This document shows, in pieces, positions 32,091 to 39,925 of a DNA stretch of 42,176 bases. A program made the translations under genes and the position numbers. Within the stretch, counting starts at the first letter, position 1. The number at the start of each line of letters is the position of its first letter. The stretch is from Lachnospiraceae bacterium. Its GTDB lineage: Bacteria > Bacillota > Clostridia > Lachnospirales > Lachnospiraceae. Below the pieces are notes generated by a model that saw only the letters and a program-made list of their open reading frames with translations, searched no databases and had not been told where the DNA came from. The DNA lies in contig JAHYZZ010000003.1 in the NCBI GenBank assembly GCA_019424135.1, positions 1 to 42,176 on the forward strand, read 5' to 3'.

Positions 32091-32561
32091 GCATATAAGT
32101 ACATTAAGAATACTTTTAAGTATGTACGCATTGAAAAAAATATTTCGGAAAATTCTGCCGAATATCTTGAGCTAAAGCAATTCAGTAAACATTGCTTTGA
32201 AAAAGAAAGGCTTGTTGAAGAACAGGTTTTTAACGACACCGAGCTTTCCATGATATTGAAAGGCTGAAAGAAACTCTACGATGATAGGCTTTGGTATGTT
32301 CCTCGGTATGCTGTAGAGTTTGCCCTTTTAACAGGAATGCGTGTTGGCGAAATTCGTGAACTTCTCAGCAAAATCCAACGAGTCGAATTAAGAAAAACGA
32401 TTAACTCAAATTTGAGAAAGCAAGGCGTTTCTGCCACCATTGCTTCAAGTATTCTTGGTCATACAGCTGAAGTAAACGAAAAGCATTACACCTATGACAC
32501 TTCTAATCTTTTTGAGAAAAAAAAATTATCGAAGTTAGAAATTCTAAGGTTGCCGCACTAA
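32091..32561 (+). pseudogene. Tyrosine recombinase (integrase) remnant
   Basis: One reading frame with clear integrase sequence: YVRIEKNISENSAEYLELK in the core-binding part, then TGMRVGEIREL with the first catalytic Arg, then RKTINSNLRKQGVSATIA, ILGHTAEV with the His, and the nucleophile Tyr in EKHYTYD. It is broken in at least two ways. An in-frame TGA lies at 32265-32267, and roughly 100 residues between GEIREL and RKTINS, including other catalytic residues, are deleted. No usable start is present. It lies 77 bases from the 3' end of a tRNA gene, the usual side for a tRNA-directed integrase. Confidence 0.85.
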
Positions 32562-32566
32562 CCTAA

Positions 32567-32586
32567 AAACTTAAGTAAACTTAAGT
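32567..32586. repeat. Tandem 10-base repeat
   Basis: Two perfect adjacent copies of AAACTTAAGT, each containing the palindrome ACTTAAGT, directly after the integrase remnant. The position between integrase and tRNA is where recombinase arm sites or attachment sequences often lie. Confidence 0.6.
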
Positions 32587-32610
32587 GAATTTTCTTCCTT
32601 CGATAATCCT

Positions 32611-32632
32611 TAAAAACCTTGTAAATTCAAGG
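32611..32632 (-). terminator. Terminator of the tRNA pair
   Basis: CCTTG and CAAGG with a 6-base loop, followed by TTTTT in the minus direction, 6 bases beyond the 3' end of tRNA-Pro. Confidence 0.7.
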
Positions 32633-32637
32633 AAAAA

Positions 32638-32711
<74 letters not shown>

Positions 32712-32771
32712 ATAAAGTCCCAGATACCTTTACTTATTATTTTCAAGGTATCCGGTGCCCCTGCCAAGGAA

Positions 32772-32842
32772 CTACGGATAGAGGACTCGAACCTCTACTA
32801 ACAGAGTCAGAGTCTGCTGTGCTGCCATTACACCAATCCGCA
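32772..32842 (-). tRNA. tRNA-Gln (CTG)
   Basis: A 71-base cloverleaf: acceptor TGCGGAT/ATCCGTA (one G-U pair), anticodon stem GCAGA/TCTGT with loop CTCTGAC (anticodon CTG), and T-arm GAGGTTCGAGTCCTC. It is transcribed ahead of tRNA-Pro from the promoter at 32865-32892. CCA is not encoded. Confidence 0.95.
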
Positions 32843-32864
32843 ATGTTTCCAGCGAACATGTTAT

Positions 32865-32892
32865 ATTATACCAACTTTTTAACAAAAATCAA
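32865..32892 (-). promoter_or_regulatory. Promoter of the tRNA-Gln/tRNA-Pro unit
   Basis: TTGATT and a perfect TATAAT with a 16-base spacer on the minus strand, 22 bases before the tRNA-Gln 5' end. Confidence 0.7.
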
Positions 32893-32964
32893 CCCCTTTT
32901 TTTTATTTTTTTCAATTTTTTTCAAACCCACAAATTTACATTTTTCCCTTGTTTTCTTCACTCT

Positions 32965-33828
32965 TTAAGAAAAATATTTCTGCCGGATCTTATCCACCGG
33001 CATCTCGCATCCTGTCCAGAGGCGGAAACTTTCTGCCCCCTGATACAAAAGCATATACAACCCGTTAAAGGCCGGACATCCACAGCTTCTTGCCATCCGC
33101 ATCAGCTTTGTCTCCCTGGGATTATAGATGGCATCAGAAACCACCAGATCCTTATGAAACACCGATGGGTCACGGATAATACATTCCTCTTCTCGAGGTG
33201 CCATGCCCACGTTGGTTCCATTGGTCAGCACCTGACTGGTCAGGATACTTTCCCCAAGAGCCTCTTCATCCTTCAAGTCATGGATCGTCACTTTGCATGC
33301 TGTCTTTTGATTCAATTTTTCTATCAAGGCTTCTGCCTTTTCATAATTCCTTCCTTTCCGGTTAAAAACCCGGATCTCCTTTACTCCGTCCAGAGCCGCC
33401 TGTACCAGAATCGAAGTAGCCGCGCCGCCCGCACCAAGAAGTGTCATGATTTTCCCCGGCAATGGATATCCCGCCTCGCTGGCAGCTCTCATATATCCGG
33501 CTCCGTCTGTTGTGTGCCCGACAAGAACTCCATCTTCGAAAACGATAGTATTAACCGCACCGCACAAGCTGGCAGCATCAGACAGCTCATCTGCCATCTT
33601 GGCCATCGCATTTTTATGGGGCATCGTCAGATTAAATCCTCTGGCACCCAGAACCTTCAGTCCATCCACAGCCATCTTTAATTCCTCCGGCTTTACATCA
33701 AAGGCAAGATAGGCATAGGGTTGCTTTAAAAGGCGAAACGCCTCATTATGCATCATCGGTGAAATGCTGTGAGCCACCGGGCTTCCCAGCAGACAGATTA
33801 ATTGTGTGTGTCCAGTAATCTCAAACAT
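32965..33828 (-). CDS. aroE: Shikimate dehydrogenase
   Basis: A 287-residue enzyme of aromatic amino-acid biosynthesis that reduces 3-dehydroshikimate to shikimate with NADPH. The substrate-binding residues are in LLGSPVAHSISPMMHNEAF near residues 10-30. The catalytic Lys is in NLTMPHKNAM and the Asp in GHTTDGAGYM. The NADP-binding loop is LGAGGAATS, followed by the NRKGRN stretch. The ATG at 33828 has GGAGG 5 bases away; in-frame ATGs 4 and 6 codons upstream lack a site. It is a single gene divergent from the MerR regulator. Confidence 0.94.
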   Translation of the reverse strand: MFEITGHTQLICLLGSPVAHSISPMMHNEAFRLLKQPYAYLAFDVKPEELKMAVDGLKVLGARGFNLTMPHKNAMAKMADELSDAASLCGAVNTIVFEDGVLVGHTTDGAGYMRAASEAGYPLPGKIMTLLGAGGAATSILVQAALDGVKEIRVFNRKGRNYEKAEALIEKLNQKTACKVTIHDLKDEEALGESILTSQVLTNGTNVGMAPREEECIIRDPSVFHKDLVVSDAIYNPRETKLMRMARSCGCPAFNGLYMLLYQGAESFRLWTGCEMPVDKIRQKYFS

Positions 33829-33874
33829 ATGCTCCTCCATATTCAATCTTATTTATCAAGCTTTCTTTTCTACG

Positions 33875-33903
33875 AATATAACACAGAGAATGTTGGAAAA
33901 CAA
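33875..33903 (-). promoter_or_regulatory. aroE promoter
   Basis: TTGTTT and TATATT with a 17-base spacer on the minus strand, within the intergenic region shared with the merR-type gene. Confidence 0.5.
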
Positions 33904-33931
33904 GAAAAGATGCACCTGTGCGATTTTCCGT

Positions 33932-33957
33932 TCCTATGGTACACTGTAGCCATAGGA
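33932..33957 (+). promoter_or_regulatory. Inverted repeat overlapping the merR-type ribosome site
   Basis: TCCTATGG and CCATAGGA are perfect 8-base arms separated by 10 bases. The right arm runs into the AGGAGG ribosome site of the following gene. It could be the regulator's own operator or an RNA hairpin that hides the ribosome site. Confidence 0.5.
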
Positions 33958-33970
33958 GGATGATTGATTT

Positions 33971-34768
33971 ATGAAACACTATTATCGTATCGGAGAAATC
34001 TCAAAACTCTATGGAATCAGTCCAGATTCCCTTCGCTATTACGAAGAGCTTGGTATTTTGAAGCCTCACCGGAGCGAAAACAATTACCGGATGTACCACA
34101 TACACGATTTGTGGCGGCTGAATGTAATTCGGGATCTCAGGGCGCTTGGCTTTTCCATGGCACAGATTCAGGATTATCTGGAACATAGAAGCCTCACATC
34201 AACAGAAGATCTGCTGGCTCGCGAACTGTCTGTAATCGAAGAAAAGATCGTCGCCCTTGAAGAGCTAAAATCCAACATTCATGACCGCCTAAATACATTA
34301 AGAGAGATCCGTACACAACCTCTTGGTGTCATTGAAAAAAAATGGATCGAAGAGCGTCGGTGTTATCTCATTCCTTCTGGCTACCAGATCGATGAAGAGA
34401 TGGATATGCTGATCAAACAGCTGATCAACAAAAACCCTGACAGGCTTTATATCATCGGCAATAACCGGATTGGTTCCATCATTCCTTTGTCCAGTGCCCA
34501 AGCTGGAAATTATCGTAGCTATACGAAAGTATTCATCATTGATAAAAGCGGAGACGAGGTCATCCCCAAAGGCATCTATCTTACCGTCAGCTATGACGGC
34601 AGCTGTGCCCAAAATGAAACCTACATCCCCGCTATGCTTTCTTACGCTAAGGAACATCATCTTACCCCGCAAGGCCCCGTCCTTGAACTCCTGCTATCAG
34701 ACATCCACCAGACAGACGACACCCAGGAATGCCGGACAGAACTGCAGCTTCTCTGCAAGACTGATTAG
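33971..34768 (+). CDS. MerR-family regulator with GyrI-like effector domain
   Basis: A 265-residue regulator. The winged helix (1-70) has the MerR signature YRIGEISKLYGISPDSLRYY and YEELGILKPHRSENNYRMY. A dimerising coiled coil covers about 75-120 (LARELSVIEEKIVALEEL). The C-terminal half looks like the GyrI/BmrR-type small-molecule-binding domain found in multidrug-sensing MerR proteins. No metal-binding Cys cluster is seen. It should activate or repress in response to a hydrophobic or cationic ligand. No drug pump is adjacent; the only divergent gene is aroE. The ATG at 33971 follows AGGAGG at a long spacing of 11 bases. Its 3' end overlaps the convergent dapL gene by 4 bases. Confidence 0.85.
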   Translation: MKHYYRIGEISKLYGISPDSLRYYEELGILKPHRSENNYRMYHIHDLWRLNVIRDLRALGFSMAQIQDYLEHRSLTSTEDLLARELSVIEEKIVALEELKSNIHDRLNTLREIRTQPLGVIEKKWIEERRCYLIPSGYQIDEEMDMLIKQLINKNPDRLYIIGNNRIGSIIPLSSAQAGNYRSYTKVFIIDKSGDEVIPKGIYLTVSYDGSCAQNETYIPAMLSYAKEHHLTPQGPVLELLLSDIHQTDDTQECRTELQLLCKTD

Positions 34769-35979
34769 ATCTTTTTAATCCGTTCGATCGCTGCTACCGT
34801 ATTTTCATAGCTTCCAAAAGCGGTCAGACGGAAGTACCCTTCTCCGCTTGGACCAAATCCTGAACCAGGGGTTCCTACCACATTTGCCTTTTCCAGCAAG
34901 TAGTCAAAAAATTCCCAAGAAGTCATACCCTTTGGCGTCTCCAACCAGATATAAGGTGCATTGATCCCTCCGGATACCTGATAACCGGCGTCCTTTAACC
35001 CCTGGGATATCACTTGGGCATTCTTCATATAGTAAGCCACCTGCTCTTTTAACTGTGCCTTTCCAGCCTCGGAGTAAACTGCCTCCCCGGCCTTCTGCAC
35101 GATATAAGGTGCCCCATTATACTTGGTCCCATGGCGTCTTGCCCACAAGGAATGAAGCATGACATCCCCACACTTCAAATCCTTAGGGATCACCGTTGCT
35201 CCCAGACGTACTCCGGTAAATCCGGCGTTCTTAGAAAAACTTCTCAGCTCAATGGCACAGGTTCTTGCACCTTCGCATTCATAAATCGTATGAGGCACGT
35301 CATCTTCTGAGATATAGGCCTCATATGCCGCATCATAGATGATAACCGCTCCGACCTTGTTGGCATAGTCCACCCATTCCTGCAGCTGTGCCTTTGTAAT
35401 CGTAGATCCTGTAGGATTATTCGGAAAACACAGATAAATCAGATCCGGCGTCTCTTTTGGAAGCTCCGGTGCAAAATTTGTTTCCGCCGTACAAGGCATA
35501 TAGATTACATCACTCCATGTCTCCGTCTTTGAATCATAGGTTCCGGTACGACCTGCCATAACATTGGTATCCACATATACCGGGTACACCGGATCACATA
35601 CGGCGATTTTATTATCTTTGGCAAAAATCTCCTGGATATTTCCAGAGTCGCATTTCGCGCCGTCAGAAATAAAGATTTCATCCGCAGCGATATCGCAGCC
35701 CTTATCCTGATAATCATTCTTGGCCATGGCACTTCGCAGAAACTCATACCCAAGATCCGGTGCATATCCATGAAATGTGTCTGCATGTGCCATCTCCTCT
35801 ACTGCACTGTGAAGCGCCTCTATAATAGCCGGAGCCAGTGGCTGTGTTACATCGCCGATTCCCAGGCGAATAATATTTTTATCTGGATTCGCCTCCTGGT
35901 ATGCCGCTACTTTTTTCCCGATTCTGGAAAAAAGATAGCTTCCCGGAAGCTTCAGATAATCTTCATTTACTTTAAACAT
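34765..35979 (-). CDS. dapL: LL-diaminopimelate aminotransferase
   Basis: A 404-residue PLP enzyme that converts tetrahydrodipicolinate directly to LL-diaminopimelate, using glutamate. Typical DapL sequence is visible: KLPGSYLFSRIGKKVAAYQ, IRLGIGDVTQPLAPAIIEA, FHGYAPDLGYEFLR, ISDGAKCDSGNIQE and LCFPNNPTGSTI. The PLP lysine is in ELRSFSKNAGFTGVRLG. It gives the one-step aminotransferase route to cell-wall diaminopimelate and lysine. It lies 21 bases after dapF, the next enzyme, and is the last gene of the glnA operon. The start at 35979 has AGGAGG. Confidence 0.96.
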   Translation of the reverse strand: MFKVNEDYLKLPGSYLFSRIGKKVAAYQEANPDKNIIRLGIGDVTQPLAPAIIEALHSAVEEMAHADTFHGYAPDLGYEFLRSAMAKNDYQDKGCDIAADEIFISDGAKCDSGNIQEIFAKDNKIAVCDPVYPVYVDTNVMAGRTGTYDSKTETWSDVIYMPCTAETNFAPELPKETPDLIYLCFPNNPTGSTITKAQLQEWVDYANKVGAVIIYDAAYEAYISEDDVPHTIYECEGARTCAIELRSFSKNAGFTGVRLGATVIPKDLKCGDVMLHSLWARRHGTKYNGAPYIVQKAGEAVYSEAGKAQLKEQVAYYMKNAQVISQGLKDAGYQVSGGINAPYIWLETPKGMTSWEFFDYLLEKANVVGTPGSGFGPSGEGYFRLTAFGSYENTVAAIERIKKI

Positions 35980-36000
35980 GTTCTTTTCCTCCTAAAAACA

Positions 36001-36837
36001 TTACGAAATATCAATCTCTCCGTCAAACACTACTTCTGCCGGTCCGGTCATATAAACTTTATCTGCCTGCCGATCCCACTGAATCTTCAGATCACCGCCC
36101 AGAAGTTTTACCGTCACCTGATCTTTTGTATATCCGTTTAAAATGCAGGCAACAGCCGTCGCACAGGCACCAGTCCCACAGGCCAGTGTCTCTCCCGAAC
36201 CTCGCTCCCACACACGCATCTCTACGGTATTGCTGTCAAGGACTCTGACAAACTCTGTATTAATCCTTCTCGGGAACCTGTCATGATTCTCAAAAGACGG
36301 TCCTATTTTCTCAAGATCCATTCCCTGCACGTCATCAACAAAAATCACAGCGTGGGGATTTCCCATGGATACACAAGTCATCCGAAACATCTTCCCATCC
36401 ACAAGAAGTGGCTCGTCCACCACCTGGCTGCCCTCTGCAGCTACCGGGATTTTTTCTGGCTCCAGGATGGGTGTACCCATATCTACCTTTACAAGCCCTA
36501 CCTTTCCGTCTTGAACATCCAGCTCCAGATATTTGATTCCGGCCAATGTTTCCACAGAGATAGACGTTTGATCCGTCAAGCCATAATCATAGACATATTT
36601 TGCCACACACCGGATTCCGTTGCCGCACATCTCGCCTCTAGATCCGTCCGCATTATACATCCTCATCTCAAAATCCGCCTTGTCGGACGGACAGATCAAG
36701 ATCAGTCCGTCCGAACCGATGCCAAAATGACGGTCACTTATGCGTCTTGCCAATCCTTCTGGGTCGTCGATCCTCTGCTCCATACAGTTCACGTAGACAT
36801 AGTCGTTCCCCAATCCCTGCATCTTAGTAAACTTCAT
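36001..36837 (-). CDS. dapF: Diaminopimelate epimerase
   Basis: A 278-residue cofactor-free epimerase that converts LL- to meso-diaminopimelate. The two catalytic cysteines lie in GEMCGNGIRC and LACGTGACATA. The opening TKMQGLGNDYVYVNC and PHAVIFVDDV are family hallmarks, and the two halves form the duplicated fold. It is coupled to dapL, which makes its substrate, and lies 22 bases downstream of the ANTAR regulator gene. Placing diaminopimelate synthesis under the glutamine synthetase promoter links lysine and wall precursors to nitrogen status; that link is inferred. Confidence 0.96.
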   Translation of the reverse strand: MKFTKMQGLGNDYVYVNCMEQRIDDPEGLARRISDRHFGIGSDGLILICPSDKADFEMRMYNADGSRGEMCGNGIRCVAKYVYDYGLTDQTSISVETLAGIKYLELDVQDGKVGLVKVDMGTPILEPEKIPVAAEGSQVVDEPLLVDGKMFRMTCVSMGNPHAVIFVDDVQGMDLEKIGPSFENHDRFPRRINTEFVRVLDSNTVEMRVWERGSGETLACGTGACATAVACILNGYTKDQVTVKLLGGDLKIQWDRQADKVYMTGPAEVVFDGEIDIS

Positions 36838-36859
36838 GTTCTCTATTCTCCTTTACCTC

Positions 36860-37408
36860 TTACTTTGACATCATGCTCAATACCATTTCTGCTGTCTCAA
36901 CCATATTTGTCCCGCTTTCCATACTGCTCTTTTGAAGGTATCTATGCGCCTCGTCCTCGGACATGTTATTGCGCTCCATCAAAAGCTCCTTGGCCTTTAG
37001 GATCAATTCCTGCTCCCTTGGGCTTCTCTTTTTTTTCTCAAGCTTTCTCTTTTTGCGCCGGCGTTCCATATCTGTCAGCATCATTTCCAGTGTACTGATC
37101 AGATCCTGCACTTTGATGGGCATCGACAGTCCCATCACTCCTTCTGCCTGTCCGTCGCTCCACTTATCCTTGGAAGCGATCAGAAGCATCTCGAAAGCAT
37201 CTGGAAGATATTCTCGCAGCTCTGTATACATCATATCCTTCATTTTGTATCCACAGACCACGATTCCCTCATCCAGAGAATCGGCATAGTTCATTGCCTG
37301 AGCTCCCGTCGTACATACGCCGGATACTGTCATCCCATACCTCACCAGCAGATTGCGGATGTTTGCAGCATTTTCTCTATTAGGAAAAACAACGATAATA
37401 CCTATCAA
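36860..37408 (-). CDS. ANTAR-domain antitermination regulator (NitR/GlnR-like)
   Basis: A 182-residue protein. The first 115 residues form a receiver-like domain that lacks the usual run of acidic phosphoacceptor residues near the N-terminus (MIGIIVVFPNRENAANIRNL), so it may be a pseudo-receiver. A basic linker (RRRKKRKLEKKKRS) follows, then a C-terminal ANTAR three-helix RNA-binding domain (about 125-182, ILKAKELLMERNNMSEDEAH). Such proteins act as RNA antiterminators. The relative downstream of glnA in Clostridium saccharobutylicum (NitR) controls glutamine synthetase. It lies 16 bases after glnA, whose leader contains a terminator. Confidence 0.88.
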   Translation of the reverse strand: MIGIIVVFPNRENAANIRNLLVRYGMTVSGVCTTGAQAMNYADSLDEGIVVCGYKMKDMMYTELREYLPDAFEMLLIASKDKWSDGQAEGVMGLSMPIKVQDLISTLEMMLTDMERRRKKRKLEKKKRSPREQELILKAKELLMERNNMSEDEAHRYLQKSSMESGTNMVETAEMVLSMMSK

Positions 37409-37424
37409 CCTGCCACCTCCTGTA

Positions 37425-38756
37425 CTAGATGACGTGCAGATACTTTTCTAATTCCCACTCCGTGACCTGCTCTCTATATTCTGCATACTCTTTTGTCTTT
37501 GCCCGAATGTATTTTCTAGACAGCTCTTCTCCAAGCACATTTGTAATAAACGGATCCTTATGAAACTCTCTGGCCGCTTCCAGAAGACTGCCCGGCAGTC
37601 TCTCGATCCCAGCTTTTCGTCTTCCTTCTTCTCCCATTTCAAAAATGTTGCAGTCAATGCTGTCCGGCGGCATGATCTGACTGCGGATACCTTCCAGCCC
37701 GGCAGCCAGACATACCGCAAGCGCCAGATAAGGATTAGCCGCCGGATCCGGGCTCCTAAGCTCGATTCTTCGGGATTCCGGACCGCTGGCCGGAATCCGG
37801 ATCAAAGGCGTACGGTTCTTCGCCGACCAGGCAATGTATACTGGCGCCTCATACCCTGGCACCAGACGTTTATAAGAATTTACGGTGGGATTGGTAATAA
37901 AAGTAATCGCCTTGATGTGTCTCATGATACCGCCAATAAAGTAGTACGCTTCCTGGCTCAGTCCCTTTTCATCCTCTGGATTAGAGAATACATTTACACC
38001 ATCCCTTCTCAGAGACAGATTTAAGTGCATACCTGAACCGTTCAATCCATATTTGGGTTTCGGCATAAAGGTTCCATGAAGACCATGACGCTTGGCAATC
38101 GTCTTCACCACCATCTTGGCTGTCATGATATTGTCCGCTGTCGCTAAAGCTTCATCATAATGAAAATCGATCTCATGCTGGGCCGGTGCCTTTTCATGGT
38201 GAGAGGACTCGATGACAAATCCCATGTCTTCTAGCGTAAGCACCATATCCCGTCTGGCATTTTCGCCCAGGTCAACAGGTCCTACGTCAAAATATGTTGC
38301 TTTTTCATGGGTAAGCGTCGTAGGCGTTCCATCCTCATCTGCATGGAACAAAAAGAACTCGCATTCCGGTCCCACATCAAGGGTATATCCCATGTCTTTT
38401 GCTTCCTTAAGCACCCGTTTCAATACGTACCTGGGATCACTATCCAGAACACTCCCATCGGTTTTATATACATCACAGATCAGACGAGCCACTTTCCCCT
38501 GCTGTGGTCTCCACGGAAATGTAGCAAACGTATTCAGATCCGGATGCAGATACATATCCGAATCCTCTACTCGTGCAAAGCCTTCGATAGAAGACCCGTC
38601 AAACATACACTGATTATTCAATGCGCGTTCCAGCTGGCTTGCCGTCACCGCCACATTTTTAAATGTACCGAAAATATCGGTAAACTGAAGCCGGATGAAC
38701 CCGACATCCTCCTCTTCTACCATCTGAAAAATATCTTCACGTGTAAAATTACGCAT
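37425..38756 (-). CDS. glnA: Glutamine synthetase type I
   Basis: A 443-residue glutamine synthetase (GSI-alpha length). It forms glutamine from glutamate, ammonia and ATP. Signatures visible are the beta-grasp N-terminus, FDGSSIEGFARVEDSDMYL, the metal site VGPECEFFLF, the NGSGMHLNLSL loop, FITNPTVNSYKRLVPGYEAP and RIPASGPESRRIELRSPDP. The adenylylation Tyr of E. coli-type enzymes is replaced in NIFEMGEE, so control is by feedback and transcription. It leads the operon glnA-ANTAR-dapF-dapL. The start at 38756 has AAGGAGG. Upstream are a leader terminator and a -10 TATAAT. Confidence 0.96.
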   Translation of the reverse strand: MRNFTREDIFQMVEEEDVGFIRLQFTDIFGTFKNVAVTASQLERALNNQCMFDGSSIEGFARVEDSDMYLHPDLNTFATFPWRPQQGKVARLICDVYKTDGSVLDSDPRYVLKRVLKEAKDMGYTLDVGPECEFFLFHADEDGTPTTLTHEKATYFDVGPVDLGENARRDMVLTLEDMGFVIESSHHEKAPAQHEIDFHYDEALATADNIMTAKMVVKTIAKRHGLHGTFMPKPKYGLNGSGMHLNLSLRRDGVNVFSNPEDEKGLSQEAYYFIGGIMRHIKAITFITNPTVNSYKRLVPGYEAPVYIAWSAKNRTPLIRIPASGPESRRIELRSPDPAANPYLALAVCLAAGLEGIRSQIMPPDSIDCNIFEMGEEGRRKAGIERLPGSLLEAAREFHKDPFITNVLGEELSRKYIRAKTKEYAEYREQVTEWELEKYLHVI

Positions 38757-38782
38757 TTTTATTCACGCCTCCTTTTCCATAT

Positions 38783-38818
38783 AAAAATGGGCGTTCTCAT
38801 ACCCTCAATGAAAACGCC
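38783..38818 (-). terminator. Terminator/attenuator in the glnA leader
   Basis: GGCGTTTTCAT and ATGAGAACGCC form a continuous 11-pair stem (one G-U) with a 7-base loop, followed by CATTTTT. It lies between the -10 at 38839-38844 and the glnA ribosome site, so glnA transcription probably depends on read-through. The downstream ANTAR protein is the natural antiterminator candidate. Confidence 0.75.
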
Positions 38819-38838
38819 ATCGTTTACTAACAATTGCT

Positions 38839-38844
38839 ATTATA
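38839..38844 (-). promoter_or_regulatory. -10 element of the glnA promoter
   Basis: A perfect TATAAT on the minus strand, placing the start about 7 bases beyond it, near 38832. TTGACT lies upstream but with only 10 bases between, so no proper -35 is evident and an activator may be needed. Confidence 0.45.
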
Positions 38845-38898
38845 ATGCATATACAGTCAAAAATAAAGAAAAATCCTTTCCCTGAATATGATTCCAGA

Positions 38899-38927
38899 TT
38901 GAAACCTGTCATTTCGTCTGCTAAAAT
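38899..38927 (+). promoter_or_regulatory. Promoter of pduL
   Basis: TTGAAA and TAAAAT with a 17-base spacer on the plus strand, 36 bases before the start at 38963, which has AAGGAG. Confidence 0.7.
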
Positions 38928-38962
38928 AAGACTATTCAGAGATTTTGAAAGGAGCATTTGTC

Positions 38963-39607
38963 ATGAGTTATTCTATCCCAATTGAAACCAGCGCCAGACA
39001 TATCCACCTGTGCCGTAGGGATTTTGAAGCCCTGTTCGGCGAGGGAAAGAATCTGACTTTTAAATCCAACTTAAGCCAGCCTGGTCAATATGCGGCTAAA
39101 GAGCGTCTCAGTGTCAAGGGACCCAAAGGCTCCTTCGAAAATGTGGCTGTCCTTGGTCCTTTCCGTTCCGAAACCCAGCTTGAGCTGTCCATGACCGACA
39201 CCCGAAGGCTCGGCGTCCCAGCGGTAATCCGCCAGTCTGGAGACACCAAAGACACTCCCGGCTGTACCTTGATCGGTCCTTGCGGCTCTATAGATCTTGA
39301 CCATGGCGTGATTGTCGCTAAACGGCATATCCATATGACTCCCTTCCAGGCTCTTCAGATGCATGTCAAAGACAAAGAAGAAGTTTTCGTCATCATGGAA
39401 AGCTACGAGCGCTCTTTGATCTTTGCAGACGTGATCGTGCGCGTTGACCCTAATTTTGCTCTTGCCATGCACGTAGACACTGACGAAGCCAATGCCTTTG
39501 CTAATTCTGACAACCCTACCGGCGTCATCTTGAAGCTGTTTGGCGGAAGAACTTATAATCTGCAAAAATGGGCAGAAGAGCTTCAAAACGGCATACGCAG
39601 AATTTAG
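38963..39607 (+). CDS. pduL: PduL-type phosphate acyltransferase
   Basis: A 214-residue phosphotransacylase that interconverts acyl-CoA (acetyl or propionyl) and acyl phosphate; unrelated in fold to Pta. The two PduL repeats each carry zinc-ligand histidines: ETSARHIHLCRRDFEALFG near the N-terminus, then VAKRHIHMTPFQA and MHVDTDEANAF. No encapsulation peptide is apparent at the N-terminus, so it is probably a cytoplasmic enzyme for acetate or propionate formation with acetate kinase rather than a microcompartment component. The ATG at 38963 has AAGGAG at 8 bases; a longer frame starts 6 codons earlier. It is monocistronic, 8 bases from the convergent regulator gene. Confidence 0.9.
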   Translation: MSYSIPIETSARHIHLCRRDFEALFGEGKNLTFKSNLSQPGQYAAKERLSVKGPKGSFENVAVLGPFRSETQLELSMTDTRRLGVPAVIRQSGDTKDTPGCTLIGPCGSIDLDHGVIVAKRHIHMTPFQALQMHVKDKEEVFVIMESYERSLIFADVIVRVDPNFALAMHVDTDEANAFANSDNPTGVILKLFGGRTYNLQKWAEELQNGIRRI

Positions 39608-39615
39608 GGACATGT

Positions 39616-39861
39616 CTATAGTTTCGCTGTCAGTGTCTTCGCTGTAACACCGGGGATCATGCCAAGCTTTCCCGAAAGAGCGCTGGTGGCATCCTTAGGT
39701 GCATCGATTACAATACTGATGATCGAGATTCCACGGTCCCTGTATGGGATCCCCATTCGCCCCACGATATATTCACGGAACTCATGCAGAAGTCTGTTGA
39801 CTTCTCCTGCCGCTTCTTCCTCCTTTAATATAATGCTGATCACTGATACTTTATTTTCCAT
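39616..39861 (-). CDS. TM1266-family putative iron-only hydrogenase regulator
   Basis: An 81-residue protein with the ACT/NikR-C-like fold typical of the TM1266 family. Its features are SVISIILKEEEAAGEVNRLL, then YIVGRMGIPYRDRGISIISI, then LSGKLGMIPGVTAKTLTAK. The family accompanies [FeFe]-hydrogenase maturation genes and is thought to be regulatory; its ligand is not known. No hydrogenase genes lie in this window. It has an AGGAG site and a TATAAT on the minus strand 30 bases upstream without a good -35. Confidence 0.82.
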   Translation of the reverse strand: MENKVSVISIILKEEEAAGEVNRLLHEFREYIVGRMGIPYRDRGISIISIVIDAPKDATSALSGKLGMIPGVTAKTLTAKL

Positions 39862-39925
39862 TCTTAATCACTCCTGAATGTAATGCACAAGCATTATAGC
39901 ATATTTTGGCCCCCCCTGTACCCAG

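Noticed and set aside
32265..32267. In-frame TGA in the integrase remnant as a selenocysteine codon
   Set aside because: The same frame also lacks about 100 residues including catalytic ones and has no start, so decay explains it better. No nearby SECIS-like hairpin was seen.
38839..38860. TTGACT/TATAAT as a normal glnA promoter
   Set aside because: The two elements are only 10 bases apart, too close for sigma-A. Only the -10 element was kept.
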